From Flavobacterium sp. YJ01 (GTDB lineage: Bacteria > Bacteroidota > Bacteroidia > Flavobacteriales > Flavobacteriaceae): a stretch of DNA of 64,000 bases. The position numbers and the translations under genes were made by a program. Positions 8,307 to 17,807 of this stretch are shown in pieces. Within the stretch, counting starts at the first letter, position 1, and each line of letters starts with the position of its first letter. The notes under the pieces were generated by a model. It saw nothing but the letters and a program-made list of their open reading frames with translations. It had not been told where the DNA came from and searched no databases. The stretch spans positions 5,146,001-5,210,000 of the forward strand of contig NZ_CP119757.1 in NCBI RefSeq assembly GCF_029320955.1. Direction: 5' to 3'.

Positions 8307-10433
8307 ATGATACAATTTAAAATAAACAGTTTCTGTCTTACTAATAAAGTAAGACTGCATTTTGCATTATTTCTGATGCTTTTAGGTTTAGCCAATGCCG
8401 TAAAAGCGCAAACGAGCGGAAATCCTTTGTTTACAGGAGCTGATCCCGAAATTCATTACTTTAATAACAAATATTATATTTATACTACTGCAATTTACGG
8501 AACTCAGTTTCATGCTTATTCATCTACTAATTTGGTTAATTGGATTGATGAAGGACTTATTTTTGACCTTTTTCCAGACAGTCCTTGGTCACAATACAAT
8601 GGTTGGGCGCCGGCAGTAGTTTTTAGAAACAACAAATATTATTTCTATTATACCGCAGAAACCAAAATTGGAGTTGCAGTAGGAAACACGCCAATCGGTC
8701 CTTTTACAGATATCGGAGCACCGCTTATTGGAACAGATCCTTACACCGATGATATTATCGATGCGAATGTTTTTGTTGATGAGGATGGACAGGCTTATAT
8801 TTATTACGGAGGTTCTGGAAAAAGCAGAATGGTGGTTCGTAAACTAAACGCAGACATGATTTCTCTTGCAACTGGCCCGACAGATATTACACCCCAAAAT
8901 TATACCGAAGGCCCTTATATGGTAAAACGAAAAGGTATTTATTATATGATGTATTCAAATGGCGCTTGGTACAATGATAGCTATAATGTGCAATACTCAA
9001 CTTCAAATTCTCCTATGGGGCCTTGGACTTACAGGGGAAAAGTCTTGAGTTCTAATACAGAAGATAAAGGTCCAGGGCATCATGGGGTTTTAAAAATGGG
9101 CAATTGCGATGAATACTACATTGTTTACCATCGCTACGAAAATGGAACATCAGGAGATCGAAAAATTGCAATCGACAGAATGTATTTCAATTCTAATGAT
9201 TTGATTGAACCTGTTAATATGACCAATTACGGTGTTCCAGCAAGAGTTCCAGACCAATCTTGTCCTACGCAAAGTATTGTTTCGGGCGGAATTTACAAGT
9301 TAACTCACAAAGGAACAACACAATGTCTAGATGTTTATAATAATGGAAGCCAGTCGGGAACAAACGTACAGCAAAGTACAGACAACGGAAACGATGCTCA
9401 ACGTTGGGTCGTTACGCTTGAAGCGGATGGATTTTACAAACTGACACATAAAGGAACAAACCAATGTTTAGATGTTGTCAATAATAGCAACGCGCAAGGC
9501 GCTAATGTTCAGCAAGCGACAGATAACAATAGCGACGCACAACGCTGGAAAATCGAATTAATGTCTGACGGTTATTGCAAATTGACACACAAAGGAACAA
9601 CTCAGGTTTTGGATGTCGATAACAACAGCAGTCAATCGGGAGCTAATGTACAGCAATGGTCTGATTTGGGTACCGATGCTCAAAGATGGAAAATGGATTT
9701 GATTGAAGTTCCAATTGTTTCAGGCGGCGTTTATAGATTAACACATAAAGGAACCAATCAAAGTTTAGATGTAAAAGACGCAAGCACACAGCAGGGCGCA
9801 AACGTACAGCAATATACCAAAAATGAAACTGATGCACAGCGTTGGATTATTACCAAAGAATCTGATGGTTTCTATAAATTAACGCATCGAGGAACAACTC
9901 AAGTTTTAGATGTTGATAATAATAGCAGTCAGCCAGGAGCAAATGTGCAGCAATGGAGCGATTTAGGAACCGACGCACAACGTTGGAAAATCGAATTGAT
10001 GAGCGACGGTTATTTTAAACTGACGCACAAAAACACTAATCAATGTTTAGATGTGGTAAATAATCTTGCAGAACCTGGAACAAACGTGCATCAATATACA
10101 GATAATGGAAACGATGCGCAGCGCTGGAAATTAGATTTAATAAAACTTTCAGGAACTTTAGGAACGAACAAAGTCTCAAATTCTCAAATTGAACCTCAAA
10201 ATGAGACATTAAATGCCATTAGTATTTATCCAAATCCTGTAAAAAATACGCTTTTCTTTAGTTCAGATATCAAAGATATTCAAGTTAGTATTTTTAATCA
10301 GACTGGAAGTTTAGTCATTCAAAAGGCACTTAAAGAAAATAGTTTAGATGTTTCAAATTTAACCACAGGCGTTTATTTGATTGTTTTTGAAAAAGACGGA
10401 ACAAAAATTACCAAACAATTTATTAAAAAATAA
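8307..10433 (+). CDS. Secreted GH43 enzyme with six ricin-type repeats and a T9SS C-terminal domain
   Basis: A 708-residue protein. It has a signal peptide ending near VKAQ (about residue 35) and a GH43 catalytic domain (about 38-315) with D46 in GADPE, D152 in IDANVF and E201 in TEGPYM. Six beta-trefoil repeats follow (about 324-611), each built as YKLTHKGT..LDV..GANVQQ..DAQRW, that is two ricin-like three-repeat lectin units. A Por/type IX secretion tail (about 635-708, ISIYPNPVKNTLFFSS through TGVYLIVFEKDG) ends the protein. The tail predicts export through T9SS and surface attachment or release. The lectin repeats would anchor the enzyme to its glycan. It lies just after the SusE terminator, so it may have its own promoter. 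Exact GH43 specificity is not readable. Confidence 0.9.
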   Translation: MIQFKINSFCLTNKVRLHFALFLMLLGLANAVKAQTSGNPLFTGADPEIHYFNNKYYIYTTAIYGTQFHAYSSTNLVNWIDEGLIFDLFPDSPWSQYNGWAPAVVFRNNKYYFYYTAETKIGVAVGNTPIGPFTDIGAPLIGTDPYTDDIIDANVFVDEDGQAYIYYGGSGKSRMVVRKLNADMISLATGPTDITPQNYTEGPYMVKRKGIYYMMYSNGAWYNDSYNVQYSTSNSPMGPWTYRGKVLSSNTEDKGPGHHGVLKMGNCDEYYIVYHRYENGTSGDRKIAIDRMYFNSNDLIEPVNMTNYGVPARVPDQSCPTQSIVSGGIYKLTHKGTTQCLDVYNNGSQSGTNVQQSTDNGNDAQRWVVTLEADGFYKLTHKGTNQCLDVVNNSNAQGANVQQATDNNSDAQRWKIELMSDGYCKLTHKGTTQVLDVDNNSSQSGANVQQWSDLGTDAQRWKMDLIEVPIVSGGVYRLTHKGTNQSLDVKDASTQQGANVQQYTKNETDAQRWIITKESDGFYKLTHRGTTQVLDVDNNSSQPGANVQQWSDLGTDAQRWKIELMSDGYFKLTHKNTNQCLDVVNNLAEPGTNVHQYTDNGNDAQRWKLDLIKLSGTLGTNKVSNSQIEPQNETLNAISIYPNPVKNTLFFSSDIKDIQVSIFNQTGSLVIQKALKENSLDVSNLTTGVYLIVFEKDGTKITKQFIKK

Positions 10434-10532
10434 AAGCAGAATAAATAGTAAATACTTCAAATCATCTTGTAAAAGTCATAGCTTTATGAAATGAATTGAA
10501 ATATTTATTTTAGATTAATTTTAAAATAAAAT

Positions 10533-13500
10533 ATGAAAACAAAACAATTTTTAGTTGCAATTTTTAGTCTTGCGTCGGCGGTTGTGGCAGCTCAGGAATA
10601 TAAACCTGAAGCGAATCCTAAAGCAGTTGTAGTGTCAGGAAATGCAAGATTTACAGTGCTTTCGCCGCGCGTAATCCGTATGGAATGGAGTTCAGATGGA
10701 AAATTTACAGACAATGCTTCACTTACTTTTGTGAACAGAAATCTTCCCGTTCCGTCCTTTACCAAAAAAGAAAGTAAAGGTGAGCTTCAAATTGTAACTG
10801 ATGTTGTAAAATTGAAATACAAAACAGGTTCTGGCAGTTTTAACGACAAAAATTTAAGTGTTGATTTTATCGTAAACGGAAAAGCTACAACGTGGAAACC
10901 AGGTTTAGCAAATACTAAAAATCTTTTAGGAACTACTCGTACTTTAGATGGAGTAGATGGGCCAGCAAAAGAATTGGAAAAAGGAATTATTTCTCGTGAT
11001 GGATGGTATTTAATTGACGACAGCGAACGCCCACTTTTTGATAATTCAGAATGGCCGTGGGTAATGGCGCGTCCGGGAGAAAAACCACAAGATTTATACC
11101 TTTTTGCGTATGATTCAGATTATAAAACAGCTTTAAAAGATTACACCGATATTGCGGGTAAAATTGCCATGCCGCCGCGTTTTGCTTTTGGTGCCTGGTG
11201 GTCGCGATACAGGGAATATTCAGATACAGAATTTCGTGATCTTGTGGGCGAATTTAAAATGCACGATGTTCCTTTAGATGTTTTTGTAATCGATATGGAC
11301 TGGCACGTAAAATCGCTTCCTGAATTTTTCAAAAATGGACAAAGACAAAGAGATCAAGCTGGAGAAGATTCAGGTTGGACGGGTTTCACATGGAATAAAA
11401 ATTTATTTCCTTCGCCAGAAAATTTTTTAAAATGGACTGACGAACAGCATCTTAAAACTTGTTTGAATCTTCATCCCGCATCTGGAATTCAGCCTTTTGA
11501 AGAAGTTTATCCTGAAATGGCAAAAGCAATGGGAATTGATCCTTCAACAAAAAAATATGTTCCTTTTGATATTACAGATAAAAAGTTCGCAGAAAATTAT
11601 ATGAATCTGGTATTGCGTCCAATAGAAAAAATGGGCGTAGACTTTTGGTGGCTAGATTGGCAGCAATGGGGAAATACCAAGATTCCAGGTGTTAATCCGA
11701 CGATTTATTTGAATTATGTACATTATAGTGATATGGAACGCCAAAATAAAGTGCGTCCATTAATTTTTCACCGTTGGGGCGGACTTGGAAATCACAGATA
11801 TCAAATCGGATTTTCGGGCGATACACACGTTTCTTGGGAATCCTTAAATTATCAGCCTTATTTTACGTCAACTGCGGCAAACGTAGGTTTTGGTTATTGG
11901 AGCCACGATATTGGCGGACACCAAGGCGATGCAGGAACTCCAGAACTTTACACAAGATGGATTCAATGGGGCGTTTTCAGTCCGATATTTAGAACGCACG
12001 CCACAGCAGCGCCACAGCACGAAAGACGTATTTGGGCTTATCCGTTAGATAATTTCTTAATTATGAGAGAAGCGTATCAAATGCGATATGCTTTGGTTCC
12101 GTATTTATACAACGAAGCTCGAAATACGTATGAAACGGGAGTTTCAACAGTTCATCCGATGTATTACGATTATCCAAAAGATGAAAATTCATATTCAATT
12201 CCAAATCAATATATGTTTGGGCGCGATATGATTGTGCATCCCATCACCAAACCAATTGATAAAGGAAGTGTCTTTTTATCGCATGAAACTTGGCTTCCAG
12301 AAGGGAAATGGTACGAGTGCAGCACAGGAAGCATTATAAACGGTGGAAAGAAAATTACAATGCCTTTTACTTTAGGAGATATTCCAGTTTTTGTAAAAGA
12401 AGGCGCAATTATTCCGATGCAACCAAAAGTGGAAAGAACAGATGAAAAACCTTTGAATCCATTAATTTTGGCTTTTTATCCAGGTAAAAAAGGAAATCTG
12501 AAATTGTATGAAGACGAAGGAAATAACAACAATTTCAAGAAAGATGCTTTCAGTTTTACAACAGTAATTTCAGAACAAAAAGGAAACAAAACCAATATTG
12601 TAATTGGAGCTGCAGAAGGTTCATTTCCAGGAATGCTGACTTCTAGAGGTTACGAACTGCGTTTTCCATCTTCATTTCCTCCAACTTCTGTATTGGTAAA
12701 TGGAAAAAATATTCCATATAGTGAAGAAGCCAAAGTTGGAAGCTGGTCTTATGCTGGAAATGCTTTCGAAACCAGTATTTATTTACCAGAATCTCCAACG
12801 AATACGAAAGTTACTGTTGAGGTTCAATTTCCAGATTACGATCCGCAATTGCTTTCTGGTAAAAAAGGGCAAATTAAATACATGAAAAATTTCGAAGCAT
12901 TTCGTTTGTTAAACGATTGGAATGATGGATTATACAGTCCTTTCGAAATCATGTCGCTTTCTCAATTGGGTCAAAATATTGAATATAATATTGGAGATAT
13001 TAAAAAACAAATTGACGGATTTTCTAATCGTTGGAACAGTGCTTTGTTAACGATTCAATCTATTAGCGAAACCAATAAAGCATACAAACCTTATTACGAA
13101 TTTCTAAAAATCTACGGAAAAATTGCTGAAAGACCTGAATTTGTGAATGATGAAGCCATGCATTCAGATACAAAAGCAAAAGTAGAATTTGTTTCAAAAG
13201 GAACAGATAAAATATATTACACAACAGACGGTTCGGTTCCAACTTCAAAATCGCAAGTTTACACCAAAGCGTTTGAAGTTACAGTTCCAGCACGTGTAAA
13301 TGCGATTGGAGTTCCAGCGGGCGAAGGTTCTCAAAGTTCTGTCATTTCTAAAATATTTTACAATAAAAAGACAGGTTTAAACTATAGTTTATACAAAGGA
13401 AAATGGAGTAAAATTCCAGATTTCAGTAAACTAACCCCAATTGAAAAAGGATTTGCTCCCGATTTTGATTTGAATAAAATTAAACACGATTCTAATAATT

Positions 13501-13778
13501 ATGGTTTAGTTTACAACGGATTTATAAACATTCCAGAAGATGGAAAATATACTTTTTATATCGCTTCAGATGATGGAAGCAAGCTTTATATAGATAACAA
13601 ATTATTAATTGATAATGACGGATTACACGGTTTTGATGAAAAGAAATCGGAAATAACCTTAAAAAAAGGATTGCTTCCAATTCGTTTAGAATATTTTCAG
13701 GAAAGTTATGGTGAGGGGCTTTCTGTCGAATTTTCGTCGGATAAAATAACTAAGACCAGTTTGTTTCCGTCGATATAG
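10533..13778 (+). CDS. GH31 family alpha-glycosidase with chitobiase-type and PA14-like C-terminal domains
   Basis: A 1081-residue exported protein with a signal peptide ending near VVAAQ. An N-terminal beta-sandwich precedes a GH31 catalytic barrel with the nucleophile aspartate in FWWLDWQQW (D375) and the acid/base aspartate in FSGDTHVSW (D430). The C-terminus carries a chitobiase C-terminal-type domain (about 878-945, YYTTDGSVPTS) and a PA14-like domain (about 970-1081, GFINIPEDGKYTFYIASDDG) that may bind sugar. GH31 includes alpha-glucosidases, alpha-xylosidases and related enzymes; the FWWLDW form differs from the WxDMNE of classic alpha-glucosidases. A strong terminator follows 17 bases after the stop, ending the locus. 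Confidence 0.9.
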   Translation: MKTKQFLVAIFSLASAVVAAQEYKPEANPKAVVVSGNARFTVLSPRVIRMEWSSDGKFTDNASLTFVNRNLPVPSFTKKESKGELQIVTDVVKLKYKTGSGSFNDKNLSVDFIVNGKATTWKPGLANTKNLLGTTRTLDGVDGPAKELEKGIISRDGWYLIDDSERPLFDNSEWPWVMARPGEKPQDLYLFAYDSDYKTALKDYTDIAGKIAMPPRFAFGAWWSRYREYSDTEFRDLVGEFKMHDVPLDVFVIDMDWHVKSLPEFFKNGQRQRDQAGEDSGWTGFTWNKNLFPSPENFLKWTDEQHLKTCLNLHPASGIQPFEEVYPEMAKAMGIDPSTKKYVPFDITDKKFAENYMNLVLRPIEKMGVDFWWLDWQQWGNTKIPGVNPTIYLNYVHYSDMERQNKVRPLIFHRWGGLGNHRYQIGFSGDTHVSWESLNYQPYFTSTAANVGFGYWSHDIGGHQGDAGTPELYTRWIQWGVFSPIFRTHATAAPQHERRIWAYPLDNFLIMREAYQMRYALVPYLYNEARNTYETGVSTVHPMYYDYPKDENSYSIPNQYMFGRDMIVHPITKPIDKGSVFLSHETWLPEGKWYECSTGSIINGGKKITMPFTLGDIPVFVKEGAIIPMQPKVERTDEKPLNPLILAFYPGKKGNLKLYEDEGNNNNFKKDAFSFTTVISEQKGNKTNIVIGAAEGSFPGMLTSRGYELRFPSSFPPTSVLVNGKNIPYSEEAKVGSWSYAGNAFETSIYLPESPTNTKVTVEVQFPDYDPQLLSGKKGQIKYMKNFEAFRLLNDWNDGLYSPFEIMSLSQLGQNIEYNIGDIKKQIDGFSNRWNSALLTIQSISETNKAYKPYYEFLKIYGKIAERPEFVNDEAMHSDTKAKVEFVSKGTDKIYYTTDGSVPTSKSQVYTKAFEVTVPARVNAIGVPAGEGSQSSVISKIFYNKKTGLNYSLYKGKWSKIPDFSKLTPIEKGFAPDFDLNKIKHDSNNYGLVYNGFINIPEDGKYTFYIASDDGSKLYIDNKLLIDNDGLHGFDEKKSEITLKKGLLPIRLEYFQESYGEGLSVEFSSDKITKTSLFPSI

Positions 13779-13795
13779 TTTTGTTGCATGAGGTT

Positions 13796-13826
13796 AAAAA
13801 GGATGAGTGTTTTGCTCATCCTTTTT
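13796..13826 (+). terminator. Rho-independent terminator after the GH31 gene
   Basis: A perfect 12-bp stem (arms AAAAAGGATGAG and CTCATCCTTTTT) with a 7-base loop, ending in a T run. It closes the polysaccharide utilization locus on the plus strand. Confidence 0.9.
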
Positions 13827-13872
13827 GTAGTGTGCCAGATATGTCTGCCCTGATGCAGCTATCTCTTAGTTT

Positions 13873-14110
13873 AAAGAAAGAAAATAAAAGCAAAAATGAT
13901 TGAAAGCTTAGCGTATAACTAGTATGAAAAAAATGGCGTTAATTGTCTTCAATTGGCGCCATTTGGCTTTGTGCCCCTTACTGAACAATTTACAAACCAT
14001 TTTATGAATGATTTAAAGAAATTGGCTTATTTTCAAGTGAATTTGTAAGATAATTATTTTGTTTTTTTAATTAAAGACGGTTTGTATGTCCTGTAGAGGT
14101 TAAAAAGTTT
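13873..14110. repeat. Dispersed intergenic repeat, copy A (mosaic)
   Basis: One of five related copies in this window. It starts with an A-rich block shared with copy B (AAAATAAAAGCAAAAATGAT). A hairpin follows at 13933-13962 with 13-bp arms and a TCTT loop, in which two C-G pairs of the other copies are replaced by T-G wobble pairs. The body (ACAATTTACAAACC, AAAGAAATTGGCTTATTTTC, AAGTGAATTTGTAAGAT) matches copies D and E, and it ends near GGTTTGTATGTCCTGTAGAGG. No gene lies inside it. It sits between two convergent genes. Confidence 0.8.
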
Positions 14111-14535
14111 AAAAAATGTTAAAAACAGCAAGGGGATTTAAATTTATTAAGTTGAAATAGTTTTTATAAAATTCTTGAAAATAAAATCTGCAGTTAGCTT
14201 AAGAAAACGAGGTAGTTTTTAGTAAAATTATAAAATAATGTGCAGATTATTTCAATCAAAATGTGGTGAGGAATTTTTAGGACTTTCATCTGACTTTAAT
14301 GCAATGAGAAATTAATTGTTTTATATATTAATCTGATAAGTTTTTGCACAAATTAGAAAATTTTAATTAAACTCATTAAATGTCGTTCGACTGAAGTTCG
14401 AAATTGATTTATTTCTATTATGGCTAAACAGTTGATGGGATATTGTGATAAATAGAGGAATACCACCAATGTGCCATCCTTCGGAATATTAAATAGTTTG
14501 CTAATTGGTTATACTAAATGAGTTTTTCGTAAAAG
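14111..14535. other. AT-rich intergenic stretch, nothing recognised
   Basis: About 425 bases between repeat copy A and the terminator of the CMD gene. I see no coding frame, tRNA or convincing repeat, only AT-rich sequence with short poly-A and poly-T runs. Confidence 0.5.
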
Positions 14536-14541
14536 CAATAA

Positions 14542-14559
14542 GCCCGAAACAAATCGGGC
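14542..14559 (-). terminator. Terminator-like hairpin after the CMD-family gene
   Basis: GCCCGA and TCGGGC arms around a 6-base loop. On the minus strand a moderately T-rich tail follows. It lies about 75 bases beyond the stop of the carboxymuconolactone decarboxylase-like gene. Confidence 0.5.
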
Positions 14560-14632
14560 CTATCGTCTTCAAATTTAATTGTAATTCTAAACTTTTGGAT
14601 GCATCGTAATTAAACCAGTTTTTTTTGCAATG

Positions 14633-15085
14633 TTATGCAAGACTTTCTCCTATACGGAGATGGGTGCTGAGAACAACCCTGTTCCAAAGATTGATTGTAA
14701 TTACGGCCGTTATTATATCTGCTATCTGGCTTTCACTGAAATACTGCAAGGCCTTTGTATAGGTTTCATCCGTTAATCCATTCTCATGGATTAACGTTAT
14801 TTCTTCAGTTACAGCAAGAACTGCTTTTTCCTCTTCTGTAAAAATGTCCCCAGCTTCCTTCCAGGCACTCAAGAGAAAAATGCGCTGGTTTGACTCGCCG
14901 TTTTTAACCGCGTCCTGGGTGTGTATGTTGATGCAGTATGCACAGCCGTTAATCTGCGAGGCACGTATCTTTATGAGTTCTTTGGCTGTCTTGGATATGG
15001 AAATCTTTGAAAGGTAGCTTTCAAGGCCGATCATCGCTTTTAGTGCATCCGGAGCGGCCTGCTTAATGTTAAGTCGTTTTTGCAT
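14633..15085 (-). CDS. Carboxymuconolactone decarboxylase (CMD/AhpD-like) family protein
   Basis: A 150-residue protein with the AhpD-like signature RASQINGCAYCINIHTQDA. The CxxC pair plus downstream histidine is the redox centre of alkylhydroperoxidase-like members of this family. No signal peptide is seen, so it is cytoplasmic. Two ATG starts are possible: 15112 adds nine residues (MEQFKNNNT), while 15085 gives the family's usual N-terminus (MQKRLNI) and is preferred. It lies 68 bases (41 with the longer start) after a Crp/Fnr regulator gene on the same strand, which suggests co-transcription and a role in peroxide or electrophile stress. The actual substrate is unknown. Confidence 0.85.
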   Translation of the reverse strand: MQKRLNIKQAAPDALKAMIGLESYLSKISISKTAKELIKIRASQINGCAYCINIHTQDAVKNGESNQRIFLLSAWKEAGDIFTEEEKAVLAVTEEITLIHENGLTDETYTKALQYFSESQIADIITAVITINLWNRVVLSTHLRIGESLA

Positions 15086-15153
15086 TGTATTATTATTTTT
15101 AAATTGTTCCATGCAAAATTGAATAATAAGAAAAGGAAAAAACTTAAACTGGT

Positions 15154-15729
15154 TTAAGAAAGAAGCCTTTTGCGTATTTCGCTCAAGTATTCGGGCGTGA
15201 ATCCCAGATAGGAAGCAATCAGGTATTGGGGAACACGCTGGATGAATTCGGGGTGGTTTCTGACTGCCTGGAAATAAAACTCTTCCTTAGAGAACGAGAA
15301 AAGGAATTTAATGCGTTTCTGTGCGGCTGCATAAGCCCGCTGGTAGACAAAACGGAAATAGCGCTCCATTACCGGAAACTCTTCCAGCAGCCTCTGCTGC
15401 TTCTCCAAAGTGATGTAAAGCAATGTTGATTTCTCTACTGCCTGAATATAAAATTCTGTCGCGAGCTGGTTCTCGTAGGCAAAGTTATCGGTAAGCCACC
15501 ATGTTTCTATGGCAAATTCCGTGGTTTGTTCGGTACCTTTCTCGTTAATATAAAACTTTCTAAGCAGGCCGTCCAAAACAAAATAATGATGCTGGCAGAT
15601 CTGTCCCTCCTTTAGCAGGTTCTCTTTTTTACACGTTTCTTTTATGTCGAAGAATTTTTTGATCTGCTCAAAGTCATTGTCTGAGACCTCTGCAAATTTG
15701 GCTATATGGTTTTTGAGTATGTTGGACAT
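15154..15729 (-). CDS. Crp/Fnr family transcriptional regulator
   Basis: A 191-residue regulator. The first two thirds form a cyclic-nucleotide-binding-type jelly roll (CQHHYFVLDGLLRKFYINEKG, TEFAIETWWLTDNFA), and the end forms a helix-turn-helix (VPQYLIASYLGFTPEYLSEI). This short Bacteroidota subgroup usually lacks the Crp cAMP-contact residues and has no Fnr cysteine cluster, so the signal it senses is unknown. It is followed on the same strand by the CMD-family gene, its likely target and operon partner. The promoter must lie in the divergent region upstream of 15729, which also holds repeat copy B. Confidence 0.88.
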   Translation of the reverse strand: MSNILKNHIAKFAEVSDNDFEQIKKFFDIKETCKKENLLKEGQICQHHYFVLDGLLRKFYINEKGTEQTTEFAIETWWLTDNFAYENQLATEFYIQAVEKSTLLYITLEKQQRLLEEFPVMERYFRFVYQRAYAAAQKRIKFLFSFSKEEFYFQAVRNHPEFIQRVPQYLIASYLGFTPEYLSEIRKRLLS

Positions 15730-16015
15730 CTGGAGTAAATGACATATTGGTTTTGACTGTTTGACCTTCTTTTTAATCGGAATGGCATCGCTGGCAGGCT
15801 CTTAAGCAAATATAGCAATAATATGCTTAGATACGTTTTGAAATCAGATTTCATTATTTGTCATTGAATAGTAATTGAAAGCAATTGGAGATTATATAGA
15901 GTCAATTTCTATTATACTCTGGGGGGGCGATCCTGTAAGGCTATCGAGTGGCAAATCGACTATTTGTGCTGTTTTTTATATAGTATAAACTTTAATGCAA
16001 TTTGGCTATTGTTTG
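15730..16015. promoter_or_regulatory. Upstream region of the Crp/Fnr gene, no gene seen
   Basis: About 290 bases with no coding frame. It holds a run of seven G residues near 15921 followed by CGATCCTG, which stands out in this AT-rich DNA but has no partner sequence I can see. The Crp/Fnr promoter should lie here on the minus strand. Confidence 0.35.
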
Positions 16016-16240
16016 AAATAAAGAAAATAAAAGCAAAAATGATTGAAAGTTAGCGTATTTATTAGTGTAGATAAAAAAATGGCGCCAATTGAAGACAATT
16101 GGCGCCATCTGGCTGAGTGACCTCAACAGGACAAATTTCAACATTTTTTTTGGATGATTTGAAGAAATTGGCGTACTACATGTAGAGGCTGTCTTCCATT
16201 GGCTTTGTAAATTTGGTTTAGATGTCCTATTGAGGATAGA
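16016..16240. repeat. Dispersed intergenic repeat, copy B
   Basis: It carries the A-rich head shared with copy A, then a perfect 13-bp-arm hairpin at 16079-16108 (arm ATGGCGCCAATTG, loop AAGA). The body matches copy C: GGACAAATTTCAAC, GATTTGAAGAAATTGGC, CTTCCATTGGCTTTGTAAATTTGGTTTAGATG in pieces. The two ends are complementary, with CCTCAACAGGACA near 16122 pairing TGTCCTATTGAGG near 16223 with one mismatch, so the whole element could fold into a long stem. It lies in a divergent intergenic region. Confidence 0.8.
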
Positions 16241-16455
16241 TGAGATTTTTTTAAAAACTGAATTTTGTAATTTATCAGGGTTATTGGTAATGCCTCAAGG
16301 AATAAGCTCACCATCATATTTGAATGTCGTTCTTGCCACTAAAGTTGTCAACCATTCCGTTTTACCAGTTTTGGCTACTTAAATTATGGTTTTGGCTAAA
16401 TTATCTTTCCTGTATCTGTTGAAATTTGCATCATAATAATATTAAAATAATCATT

Positions 16456-17220
16456 ATGAAAGCGCAAAATAAAATTGCAGTAGTAACAGGAGGTAGTCGC
16501 GGTCTTGGAAAAGATATGGCTATTAATCTTGCCAAAAAAGGATTGAATGTAGTTTTAACCTACAACACTCAAAAAGAAGTAGCAGAAAATGTCGTAAAAC
16601 AAATTCATGATATCGGACAAAAGGCTGTCGCTATAAAACTAGACGTTTCAGATTCTTCCAGTTTTGATTTGTTTGATAAAAATCTTAGAGATAAATTAAC
16701 CAATTACTTCAAATCAGAAGGTATTGATTATTTGGTAAACAATGCAGGTTTTATTCATTATGCAAATTTTGATGCGATCACCGAAACTCAATTTACAGAA
16801 ATGGAAAATGTACATTTAAAAGGTCCATTTTTCCTTACTCAAAAATTATTGCCTTTACTTAGAGCATATGGAGGAATTGTAAATGTTTCTTCGGGTCTAA
16901 CCCGTTTTGCTACTCCGGGATTTGCAGCTTATGCAGCATTAAAAGGAGCAATGGAGACATTGACAAAATATCAGGCGAAAGAGCTTGGTGCCAGAAACAT
17001 AAGAGTAAATGTTATTGCTCCGGGTGCTGTCGAAACTGATATTATGGGCGGTGCGGTTCGTGACAACGTAGAAATGAACCAGTATCTGGCCTCGCAAACT
17101 GCTCTTGGAAGGGTTGGGCTACCTGAGGATATTGGGGGAGTGGTAGCTTTTTTATGTAGCGATGCCGGCGGGTGGATCAATGCACAGCGTATAGAAATTT
17201 CGGGAGGCTCAAATCTATAA
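16456..17220 (+). CDS. SDR family NAD(P)-dependent oxidoreductase
   Basis: A 254-residue Rossmann-fold short-chain dehydrogenase. The cofactor motif TGGSRGLG is near residues 10-17, followed by the NNAG motif, a catalytic serine in VNVSSG, a YAALK tyrosine-lysine pair, and a C-terminal end typical of FabG-like SDRs (DIGGVVAFLCSDAGGWINAQ). It probably oxidises or reduces a carbonyl/alcohol substrate in the cytoplasm. The ATG at 16456 is chosen because an upstream in-frame ATG at 16426 adds only a non-conserved MHHNNIKIII tail. A SnoaL-like gene follows 56 bases downstream and an AraC regulator after that, so the three probably form one functional unit. Confidence 0.88.
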   Translation: MKAQNKIAVVTGGSRGLGKDMAINLAKKGLNVVLTYNTQKEVAENVVKQIHDIGQKAVAIKLDVSDSSSFDLFDKNLRDKLTNYFKSEGIDYLVNNAGFIHYANFDAITETQFTEMENVHLKGPFFLTQKLLPLLRAYGGIVNVSSGLTRFATPGFAAYAALKGAMETLTKYQAKELGARNIRVNVIAPGAVETDIMGGAVRDNVEMNQYLASQTALGRVGLPEDIGGVVAFLCSDAGGWINAQRIEISGGSNL

Positions 17221-17276
17221 TCAGACTTAAGCATAGTTGATAAGCTGAATTTTAAAGACAGTTAGAATAATATAAA

Positions 17277-17720
17277 ATGGAAAAAGAAAATAATGGAGTT
17301 GTAAAAGCTCTGACGAAACAGGAAATAAATACCATTGAAAGGTTTTATGAAACATGGAAACTCAAAAAGCCAGAAGTATTAGATGAAATTTGCATGCCCG
17401 ACTGGAAAGATATTCCACTTGCGCCACAACAAGAAGATAATCCAAAAGGACTGCAGTCAATTATGAAATTTTTGTTTGAATTATGTCCGGATATAGAAAT
17501 CGTAGTTCATGAGATATTTGGTAGTCATGAGCGTGCAGCTGTTAGAGCTTCAATGGAATTTACACATGTAAATGAAATTATGGGGATTGCTCCAACAAAC
17601 AAAAAGGTATCAATAGCACTGCATGAATTTCATTATTTGAAAAATGGCAAGCTTACACACACCTGGCATTTAGAGGACTGGTTTGGTTTATTGATGCAGA
17701 GCAAAGAAATGAGTAAATAA
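17277..17720 (+). CDS. SnoaL-like / ester cyclase-type protein
   Basis: A 147-residue protein with the NTF2/SnoaL fold pattern: TIERFYETWKLKKPEVLDEI at the start, a central VVHEIFGSHERAAVRASMEF, and a C-terminal LHEFHYLKNGKLTHTWHLED. SnoaL-like proteins are cone-shaped alpha+beta barrels; some are polyketide cyclases, many have unknown small-molecule substrates. No signal peptide. It lies between an SDR gene and an AraC gene on the same strand. The pairing suggests metabolism or detoxification of a small organic compound; the reaction is not known. Confidence 0.75.
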   Translation: MEKENNGVVKALTKQEINTIERFYETWKLKKPEVLDEICMPDWKDIPLAPQQEDNPKGLQSIMKFLFELCPDIEIVVHEIFGSHERAAVRASMEFTHVNEIMGIAPTNKKVSIALHEFHYLKNGKLTHTWHLEDWFGLLMQSKEMSK

Positions 17721-17807
17721 AATATTCGTATAATAATTTTTTACTTTTGTCTTTTTTCAAGAATTCATCTGAATTAAGACTTTCAAAAAAAATATAAATT
17801 TGTATCT

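Noticed and set aside
15915..15935. Run of seven G residues as a phase-variation tract
   Set aside because: It lies in non-coding DNA about 190 bases upstream of the Crp gene with no promoter elements around it that I can identify.
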